Source: Abelmoschus esculentus
Lineage: Eukaryota > Streptophyta > Magnoliopsida > Malvales > Malvaceae
NCBI GenBank assembly: GCA_035048815.1
Contig: JAUCBN010000034.1
Location: 7,666,737 to 7,730,736, forward strand
Length of the DNA stretch: 64,000 nt
Direction of reading: 5' to 3'
Below the pieces are notes generated by a model. That model did not search any database. It saw nothing but the letters and a program-made list of their open reading frames with translations, and was not told where the DNA came from. Of this stretch, positions 23,495 through 35,640 are shown piece by piece; the stretch's first letter is position 1; each line of letters opens with the position of its first letter. Both the position numbers and the translations under genes were made by a program.

Positions 23495-26217
23495 TAGGGA
23501 TTGTAAAGCAGTTATTCGGATGATTTTTAGGTTGGGTACTGTCAGATCGGGTAAAATCGAATACAGGTCATTTTAAGTTGATTTGATGTTTTGACTCAAT
23601 TCGGGTTGATGTGGATCCATTTCAGGTCAGATTCAAATGGTTCGGGTCCAAATCAGATAATTGACAAGTTCATTTTAGGTCGGGTAGATTTCAGGTCGGG
23701 TTCATTTCAATTCGGTTGTATTTCAGGCCGGGTTCATTTCAGGTCAAATTAATTCGGGTTTTAAATTCATATTAATTAAAATTATTAAGTTTGAGTTTGG
23801 TACAAATAAGTAATTAAGTAAATAACCGATAGACTTTGGGTTGAATAATTGATCATTTATTTCGAATTATTAATTAATATCTAACATCTTTAACTAGCAT
23901 GAATCCCATTAAAAATAAATATTACGTACTAGACTAAATAAAAATATCAAATGATTCATATCTTAAAAATTGGGATAAATTACAAAAATTAAATTAATAA
24001 GGAATAAACATTAGACTAGAAAGAATAAAGTTTTAAATTAAACAGGATAAATATTAATAAAATAAAATATCATCTTATAAAAACACTAAACTAAATTAGA
24101 AAAATAAATAGTAGTCAATTTAAAATAAAAATAAAGTTGTAAGGACTAAATTGCAAAAATTATAAATTAATAATAGTTAAATTCGATAAAAAAATTTTAA
24201 TTTTAATATACTTTAATACATTATAATTTATACTTATACAATATAGTTTAATACATTTCCAAAATTTAAATATGAAATTTATATAAGATATAGAATATAT
24301 TCTATATATGAAATTTATATTAAATATTGAATTTATACTATATATGAAATTTATAATATATTAGAATATATCTTATATATAAAATTTATATTATATATAA
24401 AAATATAAAATGTATATGTATATAATATATATATATATATATATATATTGTATGTATATTTATACATAAGTATGTATGTATATATATATATATATATTAA
24501 TAAATGTATACTTATATATGTATATATATTAGATGTATGCATTAATATACACTATAATCTATGTAATATATTAGATATATATATGTATATAATATACATT
24601 AATATATAGATATATTATACTTTATGTATATAATATATACTATGTATATAATATATATTATGTATATAAAATAGTTTAATATATATATAATATACTTATA
24701 TATATTATATTTTAATATATATATAATATACTTAAATGTATACTGATATATGTATTTAATTTATTTATAAATTAATGTATGTATATTATTTAATTAATGT
24801 ATGTATATTATTAATTCTTTAAGCCCAACATTAATCCTCTAAGTCCAAATCACTAAACTAGTTCTATAAGATCAATTTTCCAATCATTAAACTAATTTTC
24901 TTTTAATTAAATGAGGATCAAACCGAATAAAAAATAAAATTTAAAACTTAATTTTCTAGTGATCATAATCAAATTGAAATAATTGTAAAATAAGGTATAG
25001 AGCGGCGCGAGATTCGATTTTTTAGGCGCGGCCTATATAAAGATATGTGGAATTTTTTACCCGATCTAGAGTAGTATCAAATGAATATCTAAATTTAATC
25101 TTCCTTTTTTACATTTTTAATTGATTATATTTAATCAAAGTTTATTATTTGATTATATGTTGTTATAAATTAATTCAAAATTTACTATATATATATATAT
25201 ATATTAATTCCTTCCAAAAAATTGTTTCCCCCCTTTTTTATAAAATAATCAAAATTTATTTCTAATTTTTCCCTCCAATTTTTTTTTCTTTTCTTATATC
25301 CCTCCAAAATTTTTACACTAAAAATAAATAAATCTCAAACTTAAAAATTGAGTGGCTTATTTTCATCCAAAATTTGATTTTTTTCATTTTTTTTTTCAAT
25401 TGTCTTTTTTTATCAATTGTTTTGGTTTAATTTAATTGAGTCATAATTTAAATTACTTTAATAAAAAAATATTTGATTTTAGAATTCTTTTAATTATGTT
25501 TGTAATTTATATTTTTATATTTTAATTTAGTTTAATTAATCTAAGTTCAATAAATTAATTTAACTTAATTAAATATTAATTTAAAATTATAATTTTAATA
25601 AAATATTATTTTAAAATTATAATTAAAATTAAATACATTAAAACTAAGTAAAATAGTAAATAAATTAATTTAATTAAATATGTAATACTAAATTTAAATA
25701 TTAATCCCTAAATGAATTCTCATGTCTAATTCTATTTTTTAAGATTAATTATTTTTATCATTATTTTAAATTCATCAAATTATAAATATACTTAATTATA
25801 TGTCATGTAAATATTAAGTCTTATTAATATTAGTTCAGGACAATAACAAGTCGGGTTCAAAACAAGTCGGGTCATATATCAAGTCGGGTTCAAGACAAGT
25901 TAGGTAAAATCAGGTCTCGGGTCGATTCAGTCGGGTAATATCGATTATCTGCTAGGTCAAACTCAGATTCGGATTTGTTTCAGTCGAATGCAGGTCGAAT
26001 TTCCTGTTCACAATAATAGGTTTAAATCGGGTTCGGATCATTCTCGATTGGATACAGTTTGAGTTCGGTTACTACAATAACAGGTCCAACTCGGGTTCGG
26101 GTCAACAACAGTCGGATACAGATCGGGTTTGGGTCATTACATCCTAGGTCAAACCAAATTCTAACTCGAACAGGATTCAATCGGGTTTTCAGGTCGGATC
26201 AACTTTTTACGTCCCTA
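23495..26217. mobile_element. 2.7-kb hAT-like non-autonomous DNA element
   Basis: The left end TAGGGATTGTAAA and the complement of the right end, TAGGGACGTAAAA, form a short imperfect terminal inverted repeat. The flanks GTTTTGCG (23487-23494) and GTTTTGAG (26218-26225) match in 7 of 8 bases, the duplication size of hAT elements. Dense GGGTC/GGGTTC-type subterminal repeats lie at 23520-23770 and 25840-26200, as expected for hAT transposase binding. The interior is A/T-rich, with no transposase frame, and includes a long TA-rich tract. The boundaries are inferred from the repeat ends. Confidence 0.65.
24180..24830. repeat. TA-rich low-complexity tract
   Basis: Long runs of (TA)n mixed with TATGTA and TATAATATA repeats in the middle of the hAT-like element. 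It gives spurious Ile/Tyr-rich reading frames on both strands. Self-complementary, so it could extrude cruciforms. Confidence 0.85.
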
Positions 26218-26586
26218 GTTTTGAGTTAGTTACAAGTGTGAAAGTGTAATACGCCAATTTTTTAGCTTAAAAATTATAAAGGTACGTGGCATAGTTTAAG
26301 AATCGGTTTAGTGGTTCAAGTTCATCCAAAATTAAAAATTGAAAAATATATATTTTTGGATAAGATAAAATTTTAAAAAATATCTAGAAATCCTTTTAAA
26401 TGTTATGATTAAGTTTGGTAAAAACCAATTTCGAAAAATGATATTTAAAAATGGGACATTTTGGATCTAATGAGCAAAATGTAAAAAATTAAAAACTCTA
26501 AATTAGTGATCACTTTATAAACAAAGTTAATAGGTGAATCATTTCCCAAAATAACTATGAAATTCATTTTATCCAACTTCTAAAAT

Positions 26587-28739
26587 TGTAACGACCCAGA
26601 TTTGGATTCGAGCATCGGGTTAACCCAAGAGTTTGGACTTCGGTTTTGGGCCTCGAGTAGAGTGGGTTAGGCCTAGTTTGTTGGGTCTTGAGTGTTTGTG
26701 TTTGTGTTTGGGCTTAAGTTGTGAGCTGAGGGCATCTTGGTAAATGCCAAAATAAGTTGAATAGAGGGGTTTGGGGGTGTTGTTTCTGTAGAGAGTGAGG
26801 TCATAGGAGTAGAGGGCTTTTCTTTTCCTATCATCTTCTTCATACAAAGTCTAAGGAGGAGTAAAGGTAAGATCTTGCTGAGTTAGGTTTAGAATCCAGT
26901 TTTTACGATGGAGAGGAAGTTGTAGAGCTGAAGTGAATCTACAAAACAAGGTTTTGTTTACCAAGATTGGTGGAGGAAGAGGTTTAGGTGGGGGTTTAAG
27001 TTGAGTACGAGAATAGTTTTTAGAGGGTGTAAATCTTAGTTTTTCCAATGTTTTAGATTCTAAGAATCATACTCTTGGTGTCTAATTCACTTCTTATCTT
27101 CCCCTTTGTAGAGAAACAAGTGGGAGAGTCTTCCAAGAGCTTGGGTAAGGAGAAAGCTTGAAGAAGAGAAGGAGTTAGTTTTTGATGTGCTTGCTCAAGG
27201 TTGGTACTCCCAACTCCTCCTATCATCATTCATGTCATTGTAATATGCATACATGTAAGTTTTGTTGCATGGTAGCTTGGTTGCTAGTTTAAGGTGCTTT
27301 AATGGTAGATTTCGAATTTATGTGTTGGATGACTTGAAAATGGTGTTAAAACACTCTAAACACTCCTAAAAACAAGTAGAAATACTTTAAGATCGATTAT
27401 ATTAAGTTTGGGAGGGTTCCTTAGCAAATTCATGTGCAAAACTACAGTTTCGTGCAGGGGTATCAATACCGGTGGCCCGTGTTTCGATACCCCTGAGGGA
27501 AAAATAGGCTAATTGGGTAAGCGTATCGAATCGTGTTTCAATACGTTGCCTTCCAGTGACATCTCTGATTCGATACCAGTACCGAAGCGGATAAGCCTCA
27601 TTCGTTGACCTTTGAATTGATCAAAAGGTATCGATACCTAGTGTTTCGATACCCCTTAGTAAGGGTATCGATACAGGGTGTTCCGATATCCCACATAGGT
27701 AGTATCGAAACCCCTGTGAAATCTTGCATATGTGACGTAAAGAATGAGGTTCGATAATTATAATTAAGGGTTCCTATAAATTTTAAAAATAATAAAATGA
27801 ATTGTTGAACCAAGATTGATAATTTTAACCCAGAAAGACTAAGATATGATAAGTCTTGATATGTTTTGATGTGAAGATCCTAGGTGGATCGTTTGTGAGA
27901 GTTGAGTCCTTGTTTGATGAAAATTCGGATATCCGAAAGTGTTGCAACACATCGAAGGCCATCCGATGTAATATTCCGGGTGATGTATTGAAGACCTTTA
28001 TTCCAAGTGTTGGGCGGCCTCACTCGAAGATGTTTGACGTAACATTCCGAACATGGGATTGGTTGGGCGACCTCCATCCCGTTTTATTCCGAACGTTGGG
28101 CGGCCTTGTTTGAAGATGTATGATGTAACATTTTGGGCATAGTATATGAGGGCGGCCTCAATCCTAAGTGTAGGATCCCGATGCTGTGTGGACGCAGGCC
28201 TCACTTGTGTTCTTTTGTAATGTGATATGTTTATGTTGTGTACGCTATTATACATTGATTTAGCATGCTAGACCATCATATCATGCACAACATTTATATG
28301 CTTTGCTTTATTGCTTATGATATGCACGATTTTGGGCCGAGTTCGGCGTACCCACTGAGCTTTTGTAGCTCAACGTTCGAAATGTGTTTTCGTGCGTAGG
28401 TTAGGTGAAGCCGGTTCTGTGGAGCACCATCGAGGTTTGGATTTCAGCATCGACTTGTGTCAGAGTACAATGATTAGATGTAGTGGGCTAGTACTTTATC
28501 GAACCCTATGTACTCTTGTAACTCTGTTTATTTATTGTGTCGAATGTTTTAAATGAGTTTGTAATATTTTGGAGCTCCAACTATTTTAAATTATTTTGAT
28601 CTTATGTTTTAGCTTAAATGGGTTTTATGAATATCATATTTGGACTTGAGTTGATTTAATTGTTGGGATTTCGAAAGAAATTTTGAAATACAGGTTTTAG
28701 GCCGAAGGCCCAATGTGGCACCGAGTCGAAGGTGTTACA
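26587..28739 (+). repeat. Solo LTR, 2.15 kb, with 5-bp target duplication
   Basis: Begins TGTAACGACCC and ends GGTGTTACA, flanked by AAAAT at 26582-26586 and 28740-28744. No internal retroelement domains lie inside, and the reading frames are short and unrelated to known proteins. Its 3' part reappears in reverse at 63428-64000, ending in the same TGTTACA, which confirms a repeat family. A single LTR with its own target duplication is the usual product of recombination between the two LTRs of a full element. LTR length and TGTAAC/GTTACA ends suggest a gypsy element. The family itself is not identified. Confidence 0.8.
27450..27730. repeat. Degenerate TTTCGATACC motif array inside the solo LTR
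   Basis: At least eight variants of TTTCGATACC/GGTATCGATACC in about 280 bp, in both orientations, including the perfect 12-base palindrome GGTATCGATACC near 27627. The same motif family clusters at 55774-56060. Confidence 0.75.
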
Positions 28740-28744
28740 AAAAT

Positions 28745-30500
28745 TCTCTAAACTTCTTCTCATTTTCTTAGCAGTCAAACACTGATTTTCAGAATATTTT
28801 TAATTCCCTTAACTTTTTTTTCTTATTAATCTGATATGAACCTAAACCAAATATAATCATACCCGAAATATTCGTTTGCCACCTCTATTCAAACATGCAA
28901 CGATAATGCAATTGCATCTTCTCTCTATGCTCTCATGTCTCGTCCTCTCAATCGGACAAGCCATCGAAACGACTCCGTCACTCTAACTAGCTTGTATCGA
29001 CAGTTACACAAATGGGAATGTTCGAGAGTGATGGTTTACTTTTGCATTTGTGCTCCTCGACTTGGCAGCGTTGCTATATTGTTGTATCCAATTAAAGACA
29101 ACGCGCAAAACAATCAAACATTACCAACACGAGCTGGAAAGATGAAGTAGCCTGGACTATTTACAGGATTGAAGGCAAAAGGCCGTTTTCACATGCATCT
29201 TTAAAGGAATGTAGGATAGGAATCAGGGTTTTTTTGTCTACCAGAAAACATATCAAGGGACCCACATTTCCTAACTCTTTTCCTTTCACCACATTTTCAG
29301 TCTTTCAGCTGTTCAGTTAGGTTTTCAATTCTCCTAAACAATCTAGTCCCCCTACTTGCAATGCCTTGACATAAAACAAGTGGCGATTATTTTAAAACCG
29401 AGTATGAAAATAACATGGTGAGTGAATTTTCAAAAATCAAATTTTACCCTTTTAATTATTAATTCAAAAAATTGGGGTCTTATTAAAGTATGTATTATTT
29501 GAATTTTAAAATGACTTGAAGTCGCCACCAATCCTTTGGTAGGCCGGACACCATAAAAACAAACCAAAGATTCTTTTAAAAACATTTGGATTCGAGAGTC
29601 GGTTACGTATAAGGATGACCCTTACAAAACTCCAAAATCGGTACCTTATTAATTACACGTGACATTTTGACATTTCGAATAATAATATTAATTTAATTCG
29701 TCATTATCAGATTAATATTGTTCGAATGAGGATATCCTTTTAGATAAAAAAAATACATTTCTTTTAAATACAAGTTTAAATAAGACGTCTTATAATAGGA
29801 AACTTTAACTCGTATTTTGAAGAAATATAAATTTAACTCTAGAAGGTTTGAATGCATAACCGATTTCTTGTCAATTTTAAGTTCTAACCTATAAGGTTCC
29901 ATTCATTAAATATTTAAAACCCTATTAAATTATTAATTTACCAAGTGTATTATGATAACACTCAAATGATTTGACACTAAAATTAATAATACTATTGGTG
30001 CTTTTAGTTATTTACCTAATTAATTTTATTTAATTCTAATTCTGAATTATTTGTCATTTTCTATGTTTCGATGGCACGTTGAATGCGATACCAAAATACA
30101 CTCTCTTGGTCAACATAATGTTACGTTAAAACACTGATCGCTTAGTGTATCCGAGGTATATGATTAAAATGTCATCGTTATTATAATTATCTTCCTATTT
30201 AAAATTAATTATTTAATTAAAATGACTAACCCTAAAAACACTTCAACTTAATTAACTACGTGTAAATTAAGTGTTGCCTTAAACAAATACTCTATATAAT
30301 TTTAAAATATGCATGCAAACAAATAAAAACAATTAAATAAAATAATACTAATTAAAAGACAAGGTCTAAATTAAAAATCTTATTTTAAAACATAAAGCCT
30401 AAAATTATATCACGCAAGTGAGCTAAAATAATAAATTAACGAATTGGGAGTGAGAGACTTACCTCAATATCTTAAACCCCATGTATACAGTTTCACCAAA
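28745..30500. other. Intergenic region with probable old repeat, no supported gene
   Basis: The frame at 28935-29150 (71 codons) has normal composition but no family I know. The stretch around 29515-29650, containing GAAGTCGCCACCAATCCTTT, resembles a dispersed plant repeat phrase. The remainder to 30450 is A/T-rich. No exon structure could be built. Confidence 0.35.
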
Positions 30501-30750
30501 ATCCAGATTTGCTTTGAATTTTTATTTCTTTTCGGTGCCAACTTTCTGAGGCGACAAGGAACAAGAGAATTGTTCCATGGAGCCAATACTAGTGAATCTC
30601 CTCCTCTTTAAAGGCAATGGTGATAAACTATCAACGATCATAGCAGCAAAATAAAAGTTTTCAGATCTTTCTTGGTAGATTGCATCTGTATATAAAAAAT
30701 GTAAATTCCTGCTTGCTTCGTCTCCTTCAATTTGTTTCTCTCTTGAGAAA

Positions 30751-31090
30751 TCAAGAACCAATTCCCCGCACATGCCTTGCATTTTGGTGATGGAGAGACT
30801 TAGCAATTATGTGCAGATTTCCAATAATAACAAGCAGAACTATGGCACGTGTAATGGCCACATTAAACCTTCTGAAATTGCTCTGGACAATGGGTTTTGT
30901 CAAACTCATTGTGTTTAATTGTTGATCGAGCAGTAGATATGATGATAACTTTCCGTTCTTGGCCATGAAATTGTTCAACGGTGTCAACCTTGATATTTGG
31001 TTTGTCAAAGTTCTCAAAGATCTTCTGTAGTTTGAGGAAATTTGATCCAACCATTAACAATTTTTACAACTTTGCTGGTTTCCATCCGAT
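30751..31090 (-). pseudogene. SDE3/MOV10-type RNA helicase fragment, frameshifted
   Basis: The minus strand carries the last conserved motifs of a superfamily 1 helicase. In one frame IKVDTVEQFHGQERKVIII is followed by STARSTIKHNEFDKTHC (about 31000 down to 30890). In a second frame RRFNVAITRAIVLLVIIGN (about 30865-30810) gives the motif VI arginines. The two halves are normally contiguous in SDE3-like helicases, which act in RNA silencing, so a frameshift near 30880 breaks this copy. No upstream motifs (Walker A, DEAD-like) are seen. It is most likely a gene fragment left by duplication or transposition. Confidence 0.7.
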
Positions 31091-31251
31091 TGAACCATGA
31101 TGGATTACTTCCCCCCCTAGCTGCATCTCCATGTGTTCTGCAAACATTGTTAATCAAAGCAAAGCTATGGGATTCTTAAGATCAAAAGAAAATGAAAGAG
31201 AAAGAAAAAAGAGACTAGAGAAACCCCCTCCGTAATTAGTAATTGATTCCA

Positions 31252-31560
31252 TCATCCCTGCCAACTTTCCCCCCACTTTTCAGAGCAAATCTGCAGAGCA
31301 TGGTTCAAAATTGCTTCAGTGATTCTCGTCTGGTGCGTCTCGATAGCCTCCGTGAATGCAGAAACTTTCAGATTGGTGTATCCGTCGAAGGGGATGGCGC
31401 CGGAATTAAGTCCGGAGACAATAGACCGTGGAGATTGAACGTGGAGAATAAGGAAGTGACCAGGCGGTTGTGTAGAATCCGAAGTAGATGATCGGAGCTT
31501 GATATTGTCGAGCATCTTAAATTTCCAGATATGATTTTGAGCTCTTCGTTTGAGTTTGAC
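31252..31560 (-). pseudogene. Universal stress protein A-like gene fragment (first exon)
   Basis: The minus-strand frame at 31252-31515 contains LDNIKLRSSTSDS, HFLILHVQSPRSI and AIETHQTRITEAILNHALQ, which I recognise as the N-terminal half of plant UspA-fold proteins (beta1-alpha1-beta2). The usual start with a VDDSE-type motif is not readable in frame upstream, and the downstream half with the GxxG-type ATP loop is absent: after ICSEK the frame ends within a few codons. It is therefore a broken copy or an isolated exon. It lies close to the helicase fragment on the same strand. Confidence 0.55.
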
Positions 31561-32125
31561 GATACTTGTAGAAGAAGGTAGTACCGATCATTGATCCTTG
31601 TTTACTCTCATGCTTTTCTAGCGTAGTACTCCCCGGAAGAGATGAGATCTCTATAATTTCCCCCTTGCCTACGAAGACCCATCTGGGTTAACTCCAGCAT
31701 CTTGGTCAAAATCCACAACGTTTGTATTGCTGAAATCCATATTCCTGGTTCCATATTATGTCAACTTCCCATCATTTTGCTTTTCAAAAGCAATCTCAAG
31801 CACATTAGTTCGTGAAGGATATTGATCGGATCAAAAGGTCGATGACCATCCCCTGATATCGAAGAGAAGACCCCCAAAATTAAAAGATCCCCCTCCTTTT
31901 GGTTTGGTTATGGGTCATATGAAAAAGAACCGTCCCCTCATCATTGCCCCATCATCCCAAATATATCTCCTCTCTTCCTAACCGCCTCAAACTCCCATTT
32001 GTAACCACCAATCTGGTAACTCCTCTTTTTAACTTATTTATTTTTTATTAAATTATTATATTATTTTGAATTTTTCTTATTTATAATTTACATAATATTA
32101 TTTATTTATTCTATTTAATATTTAC
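31561..32125. other. Gap between gene debris and the IPCS 3' end
   Basis: Composition is gene-like to about 31990 (fewer A/T runs), so it may be former leader or promoter of the stress-protein fragment. From 32000 it is A/T-rich. No coding segment was recognised. Confidence 0.35.
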
Positions 32126-32565
32126 TTGTGGCTTTATTTATTCTTGAATACCAGACGAAATTCGGGTATTACAAAACATATAGATTTACTACACTTAAAT
32201 AGTTTATCTCAACAGCCTTCAGCATCGAGACAACAATCACATTTCCAGCATTCGACTTTGTTCAAAAGAAAAAAAAAAAAAAAAAAACAGAGTTCTAACA
32301 AGCATCAGCGCGAGAAAGAGAATCACAGTGGTAATATGAACTCGGAATATTTCATCATATATGTAGAGGAGGAGGAGGATGGCTGATGACTACCAAGACA
32401 GTGAACGATAGCACAATGTATGAGTGCACTACTCAAGTTTCTGCTTTCTTAAAAATACAAATCAAATTACCAGTACTGGAAAATGGAAACCACTAAGCCT
32501 TTCATCCAAGATCAAACGGAATCGAGCAGAGCACAATTACAGTGATAAAAAGCAGCTTCCATCAT
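32126..32565 (-). other. Probable 3' UTR and downstream region of IPCS
   Basis: Downstream of the TAG the sequence stays moderately GC-rich for about 400 bases, with a (CTC)n-like run and a T-tract of about 18 on the minus strand (A run near 32270-32287). No other gene fits. UTR status is inferred from position. Confidence 0.4.
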
Positions 32566-34873
32566 CTATGCACCGTTCATTGCAGTATCGACATGGATTC
32601 CATTTGCATCTTCCAGAACCTTGCCATTAACTTGAAATCTTGGCCTCTAAACAAATAATAGAAAAAACATAAATGCCAATATAAAATGGATATAACTGTG
32701 AAAATTTTCAAAGAGGAAAACATTAGCATATAAAATTACTATACCCTATCTGAAGGGTCCACAGAATTGCCATTCAAGAGCTTCTGGTTCTCTTCTTTGA
32801 TCTTACTATCCTTGTCTTTGGTGCTCAAGGGTAGTAACATTGGTAAATTTCCACTGGTTCTGTCAGGCAATTCTGCAGTAATATCTTGGTGTTAAAACTA
32901 CTGGGTAAAGTTATGACCCTATCGGCAGAAGACATAGAATATACCGAATTAGATACGGTAAAAAGTCGAAGCATTCTAATTTCTAACCTGGCAGTTTATT
33001 GTCTATGAAGAATACCACCAAATTAACAGTATACCTGTGCAGAGAGCATATTAAAGTTAAAATAAATTCAATAAATATATATAATAGAAATTTTGAGAGG
33101 GTACTTCATAGTTCATACCATGCAACAACTACATCGACTGTGTAATGTTTGCGGGATGCCACAATCAAGAGACTTTGGGTGACAGCTACTAACCAAGCTA
33201 ACTGCTTTATACACCTGCAATTAGATAACAATACCATAAAAATAAGTTTTAATTCTTTTCCCCATTGACTGTATACAAGAAAACTAATCAAACAAGCTTG
33301 TGGTACCGCGTGATCTAAACATTTTGCTCATGAAAATCACAACTATCACAAGAATGGTATTTGATATGATAATCCCAGGATGTTCCTAATAGTTATATTT
33401 CTTTAACTATGTTCCCTTTATCATCTAGGCTAATGCCTAAAAATAAGTTGAAAGAATATGTCATGCAATTTACCTTCGTGTGCCATATTTCTGATAGGTG
33501 AGCACAAAGACCAGGGTGAAGATCATGTGTGATGAAAAAATCAAGTCACCACAACCATATATTACACCTCGAGGAACTGAAAAACAACTAGCAAAGAAAC
33601 CAAATTAGTTATAAAAAAATATTTATATATTTAAAGGAAATAAATTGAAATTTTAAATAAAATAAGAATGCATACAATTAATTAAGAGGACTTCAAGCAC
33701 ACTATCCGGTTTCGGCAACCTGGCAAGATTTGAACCCTGAAAAGGGAAGAAGTCATTACTGAAATGTTCTTAACCGAAAGAACAAGAGTGTCTGATGATA
33801 AAAACAATAATAGTAACACTATTTCATAGTGTAATCATAAAGTCAAGAGCAAGCACACGGTTAAGACTATACCTCTCGGCAATGATAATTTGGACCAGGT
33901 AGTTGAGTAGAATAGAATGTAATGATTCGGAGAAATTGAGAAGCCTGCATCACGGGAATAAACAAAAGGAAATAAAAAACTGATGAATGGCTTGAGGTTT
34001 CATGATTTATCAAGATTCATAATGTTTACAAAGTTAGTCTAACAACTTCAACATCGAGCTCAATTTAATTGAACAGGTTATCAATGAAAATGGTACTTCA
34101 AATTGATGGACACATTTGATTATAACTTTTTTAGCAAGAACAGAACAAGGACACTTTGACAGAAGGAAGAAACTACAGAAAACAATTCCTACAACAAGGC
34201 CATGTGTTGGGTGTACTTACAACTAAAAATGCTAGCACCCTGCACCAAACTAGAACAGTATAAATCTTTTTGCTCTTGAAGATGAAAGGATGAAAAGTCC
34301 ACTGCAAAGAGAGCAATTCACGAGTTAGAATGGAGATATAAAAAATGCTAATGAAGTAGAGTAAAAGAACAGCAATATCTTGCCCGAGACTTTTACAACA
34401 TAAATCAGTAGTGTAAGGTAATGAAAAAGAAAAAAAAACTTTACCAATACAAATGATAAAACACACAGCTGAACAATGTCTCACTGATGTAGCCTTTATC
34501 TTGCCCGAGTTCCTAAAGTTACACGAAAATTAGATATAAGAAGACATCTCACCAAATAATTGACATGAAACAGAGAAAAACAAAGAGAAAAACCGTAAGA
34601 AAATTGTTCTTACTGGAAGAATAATGAAACCAAGATCCTGAAGTATTGGCCCCGGCCGGTGTAAATAATGAACTCCTCGGGCAGCTACACCATGTATATA
34701 CTGCAAACACAAAGCCAGACATTAAACCCACAGTCTTCTTAATGTCCAGATTAAGCATACTAGAAGTTTGGAAAATACAAACACTGAACAAGCTCACCGA
34801 ACAATCAAATGTAGCATACGAAAACTTAAACAAACGACAATGACATCCACTTAGGTAAGAAAATGATCTTACA

Positions 34874-34906
<33 letters not shown>

Positions 34907-35260
34907 CATTTCTGTTTTTAAGAAAGATGCTAGCTTTGCCACTCCCCATTTACTACTTAAAATGCTAAAATTGATTGAGAAAGAAATAAACTCTTGAAAA
35001 TATTTAAACACAATAGATCGAAAAATTAATATGGGTTTAATCTGAAACGGAATAAAACCTGGAAAACTATGCCGGCAAGAAGGTATTTCCAATTGTCAAG
35101 AAGAAGGTTGATCTCTGTAGCTGTCTCTGAACAAATTCTCTTCCATAACTACAAAAATGAATCAAAAATCAAATTAAAATTCCTTACAATTCCCAATTCT
35201 AGAACACAGAGAAGAGGGGGTGGGAACCTTTGAAGCTTCGCGACTAATGTAAAGCGTCAT
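32566..35260 (-). CDS. IPCS: Phosphatidylinositol:ceramide inositolphosphotransferase (IPC synthase), twelve exons, 1-base frameshift in exon 4
   Basis: Golgi membrane enzyme that moves phosphoinositol from PI to ceramide, making inositol phosphorylceramide and DAG; Arabidopsis IPCS2/ERH1 also restrains RPW8-dependent cell death. Exons (GT-AG): 35228-35260, 35059-35148, 34614-34700, 34445-34512, 34221-34301, 33873-33944, 33676-33736, 33474-33576, 33119-33214, 32988-33034, 32745-32872, 32566-32646. Start MTLYISREASK, end DTAMNGA plus TAG. Landmarks: ARGVHYLHRPGP, WTFHPFIF, YGCGDLIFSSHM and SRKHYTVDVVVAWY, holding the His-His-Asp catalytic set of the SMS/IPCS superfamily. Exons 1-3, 5 and 6 each keep phase 0 and exons 7-11 sum to a multiple of three, but exon 4 is 68 bp where 69 is needed. 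One base seems missing from the A-run at 34458-34461, giving a shift or an assembly error. With it the protein would be 315 residues, normal for the family. Confidence 0.92.
34878..34906. repeat. Homopolymer A29 in an IPCS intron
   Basis: 29 consecutive A bases within the intron between exons 2 and 3 of IPCS. A site prone to length error in assembly. Confidence 0.9.
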
Positions 35261-35640
35261 TTTATTGTCGTTTAACAGCCAGTTCCATAGTAATTCAAAG
35301 CCCGCCGGTTAAGGTCGCATCTCTAAAACTAAAAACCGCTAAAATCTTATGCAAATTCCCTTTTTTACCAAAACCTTAATCTTCCCCCAAAAATATAAAT
35401 TGTAAAATTTTATCGAATTTTATTTATGTTCTCTCTTTCTTTCCTTCAATAACCAACTTTAAATCCACCACAACAGTAATCCCGGCCGCAGCTGCTTAAC
35501 CGATTCTTCACTGGCGATCTCCGATCAGAGTCGGTGAACAAGGAAGGCAAATAATATGATTTAAGAGAAAAGGTTGATATTAAAGACTTCTTCGGCTTTG
35601 ATATAAACGAACACAGAGTCACAATTGTCAACCACGGGGA
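35261..35640 (-). promoter_or_regulatory. Probable IPCS 5' leader and promoter
   Basis: Sequence upstream of the IPCS ATG. A GC-richer block at 35450-35640 on the minus strand (open for 65 codons but without a known domain) may be a leader exon. No clear TATA box was identified. Confidence 0.35.

Noticed and set aside
24351..24542. Tyr/Ile-rich minus frame
   Set aside because: Translation of a TA microsatellite-like tract.
26620..28255. Several 65-85 codon frames on both strands
   Set aside because: All lie inside the 2.15-kb solo LTR; no family resemblance.
28935..29150. 71-codon plus frame as a small gene
   Set aside because: Normal composition but no recognisable domain, no exon context and no repeat support; left as intergenic.
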